A stretch of DNA of 64,000 nt from NCBI GenBank assembly GCA_030686995.1, contig CM060709.1:305514357-305578356 (forward strand), read 5' to 3'. The position numbers were made by a program, and so were the translations under genes. The notes beneath the pieces were generated by a model that did no database searches, was not told the DNA's origin, and saw only the letters and a program-made list of their open reading frames with translations. Shown in pieces: positions 1 to 11,260 of this stretch (position 1 is the stretch's first letter; each line of letters starts with the position of its first letter). This stretch comes from Artemisia argyi. Lineage: Eukaryota; Streptophyta; Magnoliopsida; Asterales; Asteraceae.

Positions 1-69
1 TCCTTAAAATGCTATACACATTACACAATGCCACAAATAAACCCTGTAAATTTCATATATTTAAAGTAG

Positions 70-212
70 TCGGTTCTTTCGGGAAAGTACTGGAACCGGA
101 CGGTTCCGACCCGGATCGTCCCAAGAACCTAAAATTTTGAATTTTAATAACCAATAACTGTACCATGGTTCTAATATACGGTTCGGTTCCGGTACGATTC
201 TTTTGGACACCC
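70..212. repeat. GGTTC-rich low-complexity repeat
   Basis: The motif GGTTC/GGTTCCGG recurs on both strands (about 70-120 and 180-205), separated by AT-rich DNA. This style is common at the ends of plant non-autonomous DNA transposons. No boundary or TSD was found, so the family is not assigned. No gene is visible in 1-330. Confidence 0.35.
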
Positions 213-329
213 CCGATGTATTTTCAGTTTCCTTACTTTTAATATAACACCAGTGTATCAATCTTCTTAGTGTTTTGATTGGTGTTTGCGGGTGTGAGTT
301 CGTGGTGGGGAAGGGACTGATTATCAATA

Positions 330-576
330 TTTTTTTTACATATTTATAAAAAGTAAACCACACCTTCACTCTATAAGCAACTGAGAAAAACAATCTCAAG
401 CACCTCAAAAATACTCGCTCCAAACATCCCCTTAAATTATTGTAACTAAACTAAGAGAATACACACTTATGATAAGTAAAATAACATGAAAAAAAAAATT
501 AAATACCTTTAAAGGTATAGATCTGTAGAAGATGAGTCATTGAGAGTCAAACCTTGTGAATTTGTGATTAAGCTTA
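330..576. repeat. Segmental duplication arm A, left part
   Basis: This stretch aligns by eye with 24131-24420 at high identity (shared landmarks: the serine-codon-like run before 460, TTATGATAAGTAAAATAACATG near 470, and the ATTGAGAGTCAAA motif near 540). The match resumes after the LTR element at 2757-2994 and again at 3340-3640. The two arms are in the same orientation about 24 kb apart. Confidence 0.75.
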
Positions 577-581
577 TAATA

Positions 582-997
582 TGACGCAGGACAAGTGGAA
601 GCGTATTTAGATAAACCTTAATCAAAGAGTGATATATGACGCGCACCTCAAGGGAATAAAACCCTAACAAAAGTAAAGTCTCTAAAACACGAAGTTTATT
701 AATTATTGATGATCAAAAGATGCATTATAATAAAACCTACACCCTATATTTTTAAGAAAACTAATCTAGTAGAACAAGATAACATAATTATTCTAGAATA
801 AACAAAAATAAGGAAATTAAAATAAAAAAAATAAAACCCAGTAAGGTTACTTCAACAAACAACCAGTAACCTCAGTATGTTTAGAAGTAGGGTTACTTGG
901 AAGGAACGACACAAACACAAGTAACCTCAGTATGTTTAGGAGTAGGATTACTTATGTAGAAGTACCCTTACTCGTACTACCAGTAATGTCCTCATCA
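582..997 (-). repeat. 3' LTR of the 582-2751 element
   Basis: It matches 2320-2751 along its length. Within each LTR a unit of about 45 bp containing AACCTCAGTATGTTTAG is repeated twice (about 870-905 and 920-955). Confidence 0.88.
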
Positions 998-1382
998 TTC
1001 CCCCTTCACTTAAGAAAGAACTCGCCCTCGTGTTCTCACTGTCAAGGGCTTCATCTACCTCGAACACCTTCTCACGACGAACCTTGTCTTCAGCAGATTT
1101 GCGCTTCGCATTAACTCGAGAACCTTCATATTTTTTAACACGTCTACCACACTCCCATTGATCCACATATGAATTAGAACATCGAGTTATGAACTCCTTA
1201 TCAATGATCACCAAGTCTTCAATTAAAATAAAATTAACTTCTTTGTTTACCATTGAAACCTTTATTGGATTTGTGATAATCATATTTAAATTTATCTCAT
1301 AATCAAAATCACAAACCTTTAAATCTTTGATGCCTTCGGAATCCATGCTTAGCTCACCATCAAGAACATTCACGTCATCAAT

Positions 1383-1964
1383 TTAAAAATCCATAACGTT
1401 GTCTTCACAAGTTTTCAAAACTACAACTTCCTTTGTCGATGCTAAATTTGCAATCTTGTCTTCTTGTAGCTTATAAACTTGAAGTTCTTTGATGTTCTTA
1501 ATGTGTTCTTCAACAACCTCGGTTTTTAATATATTTTCTTCAATCTTAACCTCATCCATTGGCACATGTGGTTGGTCTTCGCATGGAATCATCGAAATTC
1601 TCTTTCCTTCCCATGAGAAAACGTAGAGATCACACTTTAAATCATAAAAACCCTGAACTTCTTGTCGCCATGATTTTCCCAACCGAATATGACAATCCTC
1701 TATATCGTCCGATTCACAAAACACTTCATGTTTATAAGATTTACCAATAGATATGGGAACCCAACAAACTTGTGTTTTTCTAATCGGGCAAAACTCAATT
1801 GGTAAATTTAAATAACTAACCAATTTTCTTGAAACCAAATTCTTAACACCATAGTTGTCAATAATTAAAGAAAATACCTTATTATTGATCAAAACCTTTG
1901 AATGAAACAATTTGATTGTTGGTCGTCGAATCTCCATCTTCATCTTTTCCTCCCATTCATCCAC
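1383..1964 (-). pseudogene. Retropepsin-like (gypsy aspartic protease) fragment
   Basis: An open frame of about 193 codons on the minus strand. Residues about 25-50 read VFSLIIDNYGVKNLVSRKLV, which aligns with the gypsy protease active-site region (usual form IIDSGS..NVVS.LV), but the DSG/DTG triad is replaced by DNY, so activity is unlikely. Downstream comes the C-x-D-IEDCHIRLGKSW.QEV pattern seen in plant gypsy polyproteins. The frame has no authentic ATG at its 5' end. A following frame (948-1373) continues the internal sequence into the LTR. It lies inside the 582-2751 element and is its only recognisable protein. Confidence 0.6.
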
Positions 1965-2319
1965 CCTCCTATTGTTGAACGGGGATTGGTTGCTCCCACG
2001 GTTGTCAGTGATCCGCCTATTGTTAGACGAATTATTGAACCTCCATAATTGCTACCCTCGTGATTCTTGTGGATTGATGCCCCACCTACGATCACGGAAC
2101 ATAGTTCTTCAAGCATAGGGTAACAACTGTCAAGTGTTTTCATGGATTTGGTAAAACCATGATCCATGTACTCTCCAGACCGTACCCCACCAATAGTATG
2201 GGTTTTTGAATCTTCTACACCGTTCACCATCTAGGATACTAACAAGTTCTAGATGTTTAACTGACGTAGAATCTTCAACACCAATTACCACCAGGATACA
2301 ACATGTCTCTGATGGCAAC

Positions 2320-2751
2320 TGACGCAGGACGCACGAAAGCGAATTTAAATAAACCCTAATTCAAGCGTGATATACGAGGCGCACCTCAAGGGAATAAAAC
2401 CCTAACAAGAGTAAAGACTCTAAAACACGAAGTTTATTAATTATTGATGATCAAAGATGCATTACAATGAAACCTAAACCCAATATTTATAGAAAAACTA
2501 ATCTTGTAGAACAAGATAACATAATTATTCTAGAATAAACAAAAATAAGGAAATTAAAATAAATAAAAAAAATCCACGACACAAAATAAAACCCAGTAAG
2601 TTACTTCAACAAATAACCAGTAACCTCAGTATGTTTAGGAGTAGGGTTAATTGGAAGGAACGACAGAAACACAAGTAACCTCAGTATGTTTAGGAGTAGG
2701 ATTATTTATGTAGAAGTATCCTTACTCCTAGTACTAGTAATGTCCGCATCA
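2320..2751 (-). repeat. 5' LTR of the 582-2751 element
   Basis: Partner of 582-997; it ends in GCATCA and is followed by the TSD copy TAATA at 2752-2756. Confidence 0.88.
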
Positions 2752-2756
2752 TAATA

Positions 2757-2994
2757 AGTCTTGTAAAATGGTTTAAGTTTCATGGGTTGCTACTTTTCAA
2801 ATAAAAAACACACTTGCACAAGTTTATGTAGATGTCGAATTGAAACTTCGCACCCATAACTAACAACTAGTCTGATACCACTTTTGTTCTGAAAACAAAA
2901 TTTGGTTTAGTTATTTTTTAAAGAAAAGCAAAGCATAATGTCACATCATGAGATTAGTCCATCGATGTTTAGAATGACCAAGTTCGTCCACTTG
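2757..2994. repeat. Segmental duplication arm A, middle part
   Basis: Continues the match to arm B (24421-24650) directly after the LTR element. Arm B lacks the LTR element and therefore shows the empty target site. No gene is visible from 2757 to 3390. Confidence 0.75.
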
Positions 2995-3129
2995 AGAGCT
3001 ATACTCTTTTTTCCTTCGTCAAGGTTTTCCCATTACATTATACTCCCTTTTGTGGTTGGCAAAGCGTGGAGAGGGTCTATGTTCTATAGGTTCAATAATA
3101 CTGTTTTTTTTTATGTTTTTGTGTAGTTA

Positions 3130-3159
<30 letters not shown>

Positions 3160-3162
<3 letters not shown>

Positions 3163-3308
3163 CATTTTTGTTGTGTGCCATGTCACAAACGATTAGTGGT
3201 TGTTCAAGCCTTGCTTGAGGTTAATGTGGTATCCCTGCCACATTCCTTTGTTCTTAAACTTTTTGTGATTAATATATTTTACCTGGGTAACCTTTTACCA
3301 AAAAAAAG
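3160..3308 (+). mobile_element. SINE-like element with 3' tail
   Basis: It follows a T run (about 3131-3161) and carries a box-B-like GGTTGTTCAAGCC at 3198-3210. Its 3' end, TTTACCTGGGTAACCTTTTACC plus A run split by one base, is shared with the SINE at 43049-43245. No clear TSD was seen. Confidence 0.45.
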
Positions 3309-3339
3309 ATAAATAAAAATAAAAATAAATAAATAAAAA

Positions 3340-3640
3340 GCTCGTAAGCCTAAGTGGAGATCTGCTTATATTGTAAAACAAAAAACCAAATACTTGAATC
3401 TAAAAGAAGAGAAAATTGGACATGCCTTCTATTTTAGTCGAAAAATGAAGTCGAAAATTCATCCAACTATAAGAAGACATTTTGGAACTTATGAGAGTTT
3501 AGAAATGGTTTTAAATATCCCACGTTGGTGGAGATTGGAACCAAATATAGGTATATTATATACCCAACATCCTTCTTCAATTGAGGACAATAAAATCACC
3601 ATTCCATGGAAGCAATAGTCTTGCCACGCCCTAAATAAGC
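3340..3640. repeat. Segmental duplication arm A, right part with snRNA-promoter repeat copy
   Basis: Matches 25360-25620: both contain a run of AAAACAAAAAACCAAATACTT, then the block leading to the USE/TATA pair. It is one of nine promoter-bearing copies of the dispersed repeat family described under the promoter entries. Confidence 0.7.
3517..3559 (+). promoter_or_regulatory. snRNA-type promoter (USE + TATA), copy A
   Basis: USE-like ATCCCACGTTG at 3517-3527, then 24 nt, then TATATTATATA from 3552. The consensus plant snRNA upstream sequence element is RTCCCACATCG; 24 nt to the TATA box is the polymerase III (U6/U3) spacing. Two mismatches to the USE. Confidence 0.5.
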
Positions 3641-4480
3641 ACTTAATCCTCCAGCGTGCACTCTTTTAATCAATTGACTTTTAAGGGCAGTTATATGAAT
3701 ACACAAACAATTTTCTTTAAACAAGTAACCATCAAAAACAAGAAATTAACCTCAATGTTGCTCGGTTTTAATTTCCTCCCAAGTGTTGCAAAGTCTTCAT
3801 CACTTGCATACAAACCTTTAACCGACTCAAAACCCACGACATCATAGTAACCAATAGAGTGGTTTTCCTACCCAATGTATCCGCCACTTTGTTACTTGCA
3901 CCCGACTTATGTTTGGTCACATAGTTGAGCTTCACCAAAAAAACTCACCCACCATGCATGTATTTTGTTTAAATGCCTTTAAGTTTGAAAATATTTAAGA
4001 GCTTGGTAATATAGACCAGGAACTCTTGTTGAATCAAATAATGCTCCCACTTCTATATAACTTTAACAACCGTATACAACTCTTGCTCATAAGTCAACCA
4101 CTTTTGCCGGGTTCTCATTATGAAACACCACGGGCCTACTTTCTTGTAACAAAATCCCTTATTACGATTCCACAAGCATGACATTCTAATTCAAAAACTT
4201 TATCAAAATTAGGAAAAGAAAGTACCGGTGCTTTTGTCAATTATTCTGTAATAACTTGAAGCTCTCTTCCGCCTCCTTAGTCCACTTGAACAGACCTTTC
4301 TTCAAGCAATTAGTAATTGGTGCCACAATACTACTAAAATCTCAAACAAACCTTCTATAAAAAGTCGCCAATTCATGAAAACTCTGAACTTCAGTCAAGG
4401 TCTTTGTTGAAGGCCAATCCCTAACCACCTTAACCTTGTCTTCGTCAACATGAATCCCATCTAGACTCACATTTCTTTGC
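3610..4480 (-). pseudogene. Degenerate Ty3/gypsy pol (RT thumb, RNase H, linker)
   Basis: Three-frame reading of the minus strand recovers pieces of gypsy Pol in order. From about 4440 down there is a peptide resembling the [22 protein letters not shown] segment at the end of reverse transcriptase. Near 3876-3923 there is KHKSGASNKVADTLGR, the end of the RNase H domain. Near 3790-3850 FESVKGLYASDEDF begins the RNase H-integrase linker. Several stops and frameshifts interrupt it. No LTR was found, so it is an orphan relic. Confidence 0.7.
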
Positions 4481-4724
4481 ATCTATATACACATACGAGT
4501 TCAAACTGTAGCTAGAGAAAATAGTTTTCTATCTTAATTTGAACCACGTAAAACGTCTAATAGTTCACTGTCCAAGTTTAAAAACTTCTATAGCTCGAAT
4601 AAATAGTTTTCTATCTTAGTTATACAAGTTAATGAATATTTTATTATGAATTTAAATCTTGTTTGCATCATGTGATCATTACTTTGTATTACATATTTGC
4701 ACCAACCATTAACAGATCATACTA
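4481..4724. other. AT-rich intergenic DNA, nothing recognised
   Basis: No coding or repeat structure seen between the gypsy relic and the Helitron start. Confidence 0.4.
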
Positions 4725-5074
4725 TCTCATCTTTTATATAATAAAACAAAACCTTTCTTGAGAAATTTTCATTTTAAAAAATGCATTCATACCTTATTTA
4801 GTAATAATTGTATTTTAAACAAAGATTATTTTCTTATTAGGTAACATTTTATATTTATTCATAATACAAGTAGAAAATAAATACAAAAAATATAGATAAG
4901 ATGCAATTAATAATAGAATTAAAATTTTTAAATAATTATCTTTAATAATAAAAAACTATAATTAAACATCATAAATCAAACAAAACAAAGATTAAATTAT
5001 TTATTTTTAACAAATAAAAATATATGATTAAAAAATTTTAAAAAAATCCGCGCTTGCGCGGGCATTATAACCAG
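4725..5074 (+). mobile_element. Short non-autonomous Helitron
   Basis: It starts with TC following host A (A|TCTCATC) and carries TATATAATAAAACAAAA within the first 30 nt, the usual plant Helitron 5' signature. The 3' end has a GC hairpin CCGCGCTTGCGCGG (5048-5061), 9 nt, then CCAG|T; the canonical end is CTRR|T, so one base differs. The body is AT-rich and non-coding. No TSD is expected for Helitrons. Confidence 0.6.
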
Positions 5075-5149
5075 TTATTTTGTAAAGAAAAATTAAACAA
5101 CGAATTATGTAACTAGAGTATATACTTTTTACTATGTTGTAGTTATATA

Positions 5150-5766
5150 CAGGGACGGATCAACGAATTATGTAACTAGAGTATATACATTGTCTATCAT
5201 TATTGACCTCTTCGACGTTTCAAGCCTTGAAAGTGATTCATCACGTCTTCATCTGTAACCTTCAGAAATAGTTCTTTTTCAGTGTTACAGATTAAAGCAT
5301 TGTTCACATAATTTTCACCCATTCTGTTGCGGAGATTTGTCTTTATTAATTTCATTGCCGAAAAATATATTTTCACGGTTGCGGTTGCCACATGTAACAC
5401 TAAAGAAAGCTTCAATAATGTACAAATAAAAAAAAACCGTATGGATAGGGAGGAACAGATGAACAATTGAGTCGACACTATTGTTTTGGTAACTTGTATT
5501 GTGTATATTAGATTTAATTAATTTGGGTTTACTAGTTATTGGGCTTTGTCTTTCCTTACAATTATATTTTGGACTAAATAAAACGTTTACTATAAAGAAT
5601 TGGTAGACTAACTACAGTTGCATCATAAAAAATGAAAGTAGCAACAAGAATTTATCGCGGGTTGCACATAACAAGGAATGACAGTTTTCAAAAAAAATTT
5701 GCATTTCGTGATCAAAAAAAGGATGTAGCTCATGCCACACCAGACACCAATGTGGGTCCGCCCATA
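5150..5766 (-). mobile_element. Deleted hAT element with transposase C-terminal stub
   Basis: Ends CAGGGACGGA (5150) and TCCGCCCATA (5766) form imperfect 10 bp terminal inverted repeats (TIRs). Flanks GTTATATA (5142-5149) and ACTATATA (5767-5774) match at 6 of 8 positions, as for an old 8 bp hAT TSD. It contains the transposase fragment at 5200-5400. Confidence 0.6.
5200..5400 (-). pseudogene. hAT transposase dimerisation-domain fragment (ZMYM1-like)
   Basis: The minus-strand peptide FSAMKLIKTNLRNRMG, then NNALICNTEKELFLKVTDED and ending FQGLKRRRGQ is the C-terminal hAT dimerisation region seen in plant zinc-finger MYM-type protein 1-like transposases. Upstream sequence does not continue the family and the zinc finger and RNase H-like core are missing, so it is a non-functional stub. 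Its position inside hAT-like ends supports the assignment. Confidence 0.75.
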
Positions 5767-5918
5767 ACTATATACTAGTTATAATACCTGTGCACGCACA
5801 GGGTTGTTAAAATTTTGTTTTAATTATTTATTATTATCGATTAAGAAATGAACCACTTAACATGTTTCAAATGATTTTACTTGGTGGACTAATAATATGT
5901 GTATATGTTATAACCTAC

Positions 5919-8218
5919 CTATTATTTTAGGAGAATGCTTTTGGATTAAAAATTATATTTGATTATTCAAGCAAAATCACATGATAACACTTGACTTGCA
6001 TGAGATGTTAGTGATATATGCTTTTAGTTTTGCAAACCCGTGCTATCAATTTACGATGTGTTTTGTAATTGTGGTATTCCTTTTACTTATATTTTCGTTA
6101 AAATATGTAGCATATGATGAATAACCATCATATCATTTTTACTAATGTATCTTTTTGTTTGAAAAGTTGTATTTTCATAAGTTTGTGTTATTTACTTCTC
6201 ATGTTTGATCATAAAATTACCAAATTAACATAGATGCTTACACTATAGCTTATTTATTACATAAAGAGAAACGAAAAAAGATGTATTGGTTAGAACTCAA
6301 ATTTAATCTTACGTTTATATATAATGTATAAGAATAATTTTTCTCTAATCCCGAACTATATAAGGATATTATTATTACTTGTATAAGTAAATTATAAATG
6401 CATGAAAAAAATGACAAAGAGTATATTCGCAAGTTTTTTAGGATTGCTTGAATCCTTACCGATCTTTCACTTTAAAGCAACTTTCTTCACAATTGGCCTA
6501 AATCATCAAGGTAAAAGACACCTATATTTTAGAGCGTTGGTTGACACCCATAGTGTTATCAATAACAACAAACAACTGCTAAGTTTCATTAACTCATTCA
6601 AAGACAAATTACATTCCGAAAAGAATTCCTACCATAAAATTCCCCATATATGCACTAAAACACATCTTTGGTACATTAAAATACATTCATGTATTATCTA
6701 AATCAGCAACTCAACTAAATTATACATTCATACCTTGAGCATGCGTAGAAAATCTTTCCACGACAATCAAGTGTTGATATTAATTCTCCTCTAGAAAATG
6801 CACACAACAAATTGCATTATACTTTAGTGTGTGCGATAAGATAATAAAACTGCAAAAAGCACTAATGTGTTGCATTATAGTGAGGATAACAACAAAGTTA
6901 GTCATAACATCAAATAAGTAAACTTCATATTAGAACTAAAAGGGATGTTTGGTTATGCTTATTAAAGGTGCTTATTGGCTTATTCAATTACCATAACATA
7001 ATAAGTGTATGATAAAGCTATAAGATTTTTTAGAAACTTAGTGAAAAACCCCTAAACTCACAACTAATTTTATTATAGCTTAGCGTGATTATAGTAAAAA
7101 CACAAATATTAAGTTATATTATCAGCTAGATAAGGCATAAGACAAAGTTCTGTTGAGGTCTCTTTCGGATTCTATTGTGAAGCAAAAAGAGGTCTACACA
7201 TAAATCATAAGTATAGAATAATGGTTGTAACTCACATCCGTGATTACCAACTCAATAACATTATCGCAGTATAGTAACGTAATAACCTGATTAAAACTAT
7301 ATATTTTTGCTGAATAATTCTCATATACATACTTTTAATTCGTTTACAACGGCCAACTATCACGGGGCTTTTTTTTTTTTTTTTTTTTTTTAATTTTTAA
7401 AAGGTGATTGTTATCAAATAAGGATAGTGATGCATGCATTTTGTTATATATAATTTAAGAAAAACACTTTCTATATTAAACAATGACTATCTAACCCATG
7501 TGTTTGTTTGTTTTTTTTAATAATTAGCTTTGTATAACGTTTTTAACTGACAGACATGTTGAGGTTGAGGTTGATTTTGTTGTTTAACTTTAACTATTGA
7601 TATCATGTTCTATAAAATGTGTGAATTTAGTAGCACATAATGAGCGTTGATGAAATTAAAATATGTTCCGTAAAGTTTTTAAAATGTTTTTATGGATATC
7701 TATATACAAATTTTAAATAACAATTTCATGATTCGTTGTTATAAGTAAAATCGCGTATATTTATTTTCATATCACAGTATCGTGCTTACCATTTGATATT
7801 TATATTCCCGTTACTAATAATTTAGCCGTATTTCAAACCCGTGTACGTATAAATTAAACTTTTAAATAGTAACATGAGTCCTTATTTAAAAAAATATTTT
7901 AATGGATGAAAGTTTAAAATCAACATTAGTTTAAAAAAAATATTTAACTTATATTAAAACTAATTCGCATATTTACCAAATTTTGTAATTTTAATAGATG
8001 AAAGTCTCATGTAATTTTAAACAAAGTTAATATTATAAAGTATAGGGGTATAAAGTGTAAGGGGTTATTTGTGTTTTTAATAAAGTTATTAAAAAACATG
8101 AAAACTTGTAATTTTATACTTAGCTCTATATAAATTATTTAAAATTCAATCACTACAGTTTATTAATTTCTTCATCCTTTTTTAAGTTTTTGTTTTCATA
8201 AATTTGACACACATATAT
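5919..8218. repeat. Tandem unit 1 (about 2.3 kb)
   Basis: Starts GTATATGTTATAACCTACCT and aligns with unit 2 from 8219 through many landmarks: TTTGCAAACCCGTG near 6030, the CATGAAAAAA...TGACAAAGAG block at 6400, the poly-T/A block near 7370, and AAACTTTTAAATAGTAACATGAG near 7860. It holds a short open frame (6402-6701) that I do not recognise; its equivalent in unit 2 (8731-8943) is cut short by a stop, so coding is doubtful. Confidence 0.8.
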
Positions 8219-10400
8219 ATATGTTATAATCTACCTATTATTTTAGGAGAATACTTTCGGATTAAAAATAATATTTTATTATTCAAGCAAAATCACATAA
8301 TAATACTTGGCTTGCATAAGATGTTAGTAATATATGCTTTTAGTTTTGCAAACCCGTGATATCAATTTACGATGTGTTTTGTAATTGTTGTATTTCTTTT
8401 ACTTATATTTTCGTTAAAATATGTAGCATATTTAGATAGCTTTGAAGATTGATTCATTTCATTGATTTTGAATAACCATCATACCATGTTTACCAATGTA
8501 CCTTTTTGTTTGAAAAATTGCATTTTCATAAGTTTGTGCTATTTACTTCTCTTGTTTGATCATAAAATTACCAAATTAACATAGATGCTTACACTATAGC
8601 TTCTTTATTATATAAAGAAAAATAAAAAATGTAATGGTTAAATAAGTTTATGTATAATGTATAAGATTTTTTTTTTTTTTATACCAAACTATATAAGGAA
8701 ATTATTATTACTTGCATAAGTAAATTATAAATGCATGAAAAAATGACAAAGAGTACATTCGCAAGTCTTTTAGAATTGTTTGAATCTTTACTATCCTTTC
8801 ACTTTAGTGCAACTTTCTTCACAAGTGGCCTAAATCATCAAGATAAAAGACACTCATATTTTAGACCATTGGTTGACACCAATAGTGTTATCAATGACAG
8901 CAAACACCTGATAAGTTTCATTAACCCATTCAAAGACATCTGATAAGAATTCCTACCATAAAATTCCCTATATAAATACATCTTTGGTACATTAAAATAC
9001 ATTCATGTATTATCAAAATTAGCAACTCAACTTAATTATACATTCAAACATTGAGCAGGCGTAGAAAATCCTTCCATGACAATCATGTGTTGATACTTAA
9101 TCCTCCTCTAAAAAACGCACACAACAAATTGCATTACATTTTAGTGTGTGCGATAAGATCATAAAATTGCAAACACCACTAACATGTTGCATTATAGTGA
9201 GGATAACAACAAAGTTAGTCCTAATATCAAATAAGAAAACTTCATATTAGAACTAAAGGGGTGTTTGGTTATGCTTATTAAAGGTGCTTATTAAAAGAGG
9301 TTAACACATAAATCATAAATATAAAAGAATGGTTGTATCTAATATCTATGATTACCAACTCAACAACATTATCGCAGTATAGTAACGTAATAACCTGATT
9401 AAAAACTATATATACTTGCTTAGTAATTCTCATGTACATACTTTTAATTCCTTTACAACAGCCAACTATTACGTTTTTTTATTTTTATTTTATTTTTTTG
9501 ATGAAACATCACGTCAATAAATAAATTTAGGTTATCTCCCATGTAGTTTTTCTTTTTTTGATTTAGGAGGTGATTGCTATCAAACGATTTAACTTTGTTT
9601 AACTGACATAGATGTTAAGGTTGATGTTGATGTTGTTGTTTACCTTTAACTATTTATATCATGTTGTACAAAATGTGCGAGTTTATTAGCACATAATCAG
9701 CACGAATAGGAGATGTATCAGTACGCCATCCACGAGATACCTTTCGTAGTGAGAAAAGTCCTCTTTGTGAAGTTAAAACTTAAAATATACTCTGTAAAGT
9801 TTTTTAAAAATGTTTTTCTTGATATACATATATAAACTTTAAATAAGAATTTCATTAGTCGTTATAAGTACAATATCGTATATTTATTTTCATATCATAG
9901 TAATTCGTGCTTACATTTGATATTCATATTCCCGTTAACAATAGTTTGGCTGTATTTAATATTCAAGCCTGTGTACGCATAAATTAAACTTTTAAAATAA
10001 AGTAATATGAGTCCTTATTTAACGTATAGAGTAAAAAAAATATTTTAATGGATGGAAGCCTAAAACTAATATTAGTTTTAAAAAATATTTAACTTATATT
10101 AAAACTAATTTCTATATTTATAAAATTTTGTAATTTTAATAAATAAAAGTTGGAAAAAATATTAATACACATGTAATTTTAAATAAAGTTCATCTTATAA
10201 AGTATGTGGTATAAAGTGTAAGGGGTTATTTGTTATTTTTTCTAAAGTTATTAAAAAACATAGAAATTTGTAATTTTACACTTAGCTCTATATAATTTAT
10301 TTAAAATTCCAACTCCAAAGTTTTATTAATTACTCCATCTTTTTTTTAAGTTTTTGTTTTCATAAATTTGACACCTATATTTTTATGTATTTTTTTTCTT
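8219..10400. repeat. Tandem unit 2 (about 2.2 kb)
   Basis: Direct, adjacent copy of 5919-8218. It is slightly shorter: the segment corresponding to about 6970-7190 in unit 1 is missing after 9290. No gene is supported. Confidence 0.8.
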
Positions 10401-10758
10401 AACTAAATTTCTCCACAAAATTTATTAAGTTTGACCAAAATCAATTCAATTTTGACTTTTTATTGACCAATCACGTTGCTCGATTTCGTCTACGTGGCAA
10501 AATTGAGTTCTCCTATTGGTTTAATTTTTTTTTCCAATGAGAAGGGATTTGCAGAAACACTCCGAAATGATGTAATTTTTTTATTATATAAATTGGGTAC
10601 CAATAGCTGAGTGCTAAAAACATATGTAAACTCACTTTAAAATATACAATTACTAGAAAATAAAGGTATAAGAACACATGTGGTCGTATATATCTCATTT
10701 GAGATCATACTACTAATGGTTCTGTCTATTAGGTAGTTAAAAAATTGTAGAAAAAGCT

Positions 10759-10810
10759 ATCCCACATCGAATGAGTGAAGGAAAGTTGAGATGTGAAGGC
10801 TATTATGAAA
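10759..10810 (+). promoter_or_regulatory. Perfect USE motif with weak TATA, separate repeat
   Basis: ATCCCACATCG at 10759-10769 is an exact match to the plant snRNA USE consensus. A weak TATTATGA follows after 31 nt, closer to the polymerase II snRNA spacing (33-34) than to polymerase III (24). The surrounding sequence differs from the nine-copy family. No snRNA follows; a related motif also occurs in some plant transposon ends, which is an equally good explanation. Confidence 0.3.
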
Positions 10811-10969
10811 AATAAAAGCCTATGTAAAAGTGGAAAAAGAGAAGCCAACAAATAAAAACATAAAACGAATATATGTTATTTGTTTATTTATATTTGTAAA
10901 TATATAAATATGCTTTTAAATAAAATTTTATGTGTTTTATTTTGAGCATTAGAACAATTTGCTTAAATA

Positions 10970-11260
10970 TAAATGAGCTTATTCGAGCTCGAGCTTAAGT
11001 GAATAAAGGAGTCAATCGAGCTTGAGCTTAAGTTAACGAGTCAATCGAGCTTGAGCTTGTATACAATCAGTTTTGAACCTTCATTAACAGACAATAAACG
11101 AGCTTCGAGCTCGAACTCGAACAAGAAAATTTTATTCAAGCTCGAGCTCGAGCCTAAATATATAATTTTATTCGAGCTCGAGTCGAGCTCGAGCCGAATA
11201 ATTATTAAACAAGCTTAGCTCAAATAATAGGCTGAAACTCAACTCGGCTCGGATCGTTAA
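10970..11260. repeat. GAGCTC/TTCGAGCTCGAG-rich repeat
   Basis: GAGCTCGAGCTT-type motifs recur many times on both strands, with near-palindromic TTCGAGCTCGAG at about 11170. It is non-coding and resembles the ends of plant non-autonomous DNA transposons. Nothing further is recognised in 10610-11614. Confidence 0.5.

Larger units (their letters stand above)
582..2751 (-). mobile_element. Short non-autonomous LTR retrotransposon (Ty3/gypsy-like, protease only)
   Basis: Two LTRs (582-997 and 2320-2751) begin TG and end CA when read on the minus strand and flank only 1.3 kb of internal DNA. The TSD is TAATA at 577-581 and 2752-2756. On the minus strand the internal part begins with TGCCATCAGAGA, a decayed initiator-Met primer-binding site (usual TGGTATCAGAGC), and ends with the polypurine tract AAGTGAAGGGGGAA next to the 3' LTR at 998-1011. 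The only coding remnant is a retropepsin-like ORF; reverse transcriptase, RNase H and integrase are absent, so it must move in trans. The LTRs are similar but differ by indels (416 against 432 bp). Confidence 0.88.
5775..10609 (-). mobile_element. Probable Helitron containing a 2.3 kb tandem duplication
   Basis: On the minus strand the 3' end is well formed: hairpin CCTGTGCGTGCACAGG (about 5786-5801), then TATTATAACTAG|T, ending at 5775 with the canonical CTAG. A 5' end is suggested near 10570-10609 on the minus strand: TC start, TTTATATAATAAAA, and the downstream CCACGTAG...CCAATAGG style common in plant Helitron heads. The 5' end is less certain because the host base before TC is not A. No Rep/helicase gene was seen; the interior is AT-rich. 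Confidence 0.5.

Noticed and set aside
61..423. 120-codon frame on the minus strand
   Set aside because: No ATG start, crosses low-complexity GGTTC repeats and the duplication arm, and is not conserved in the arm B copy.
6402..8943. Conserved small protein in both tandem units (6402-6701 and 8731-8943)
   Set aside because: Conservation follows from the recent tandem duplication; the second copy stops early and no family is recognised.
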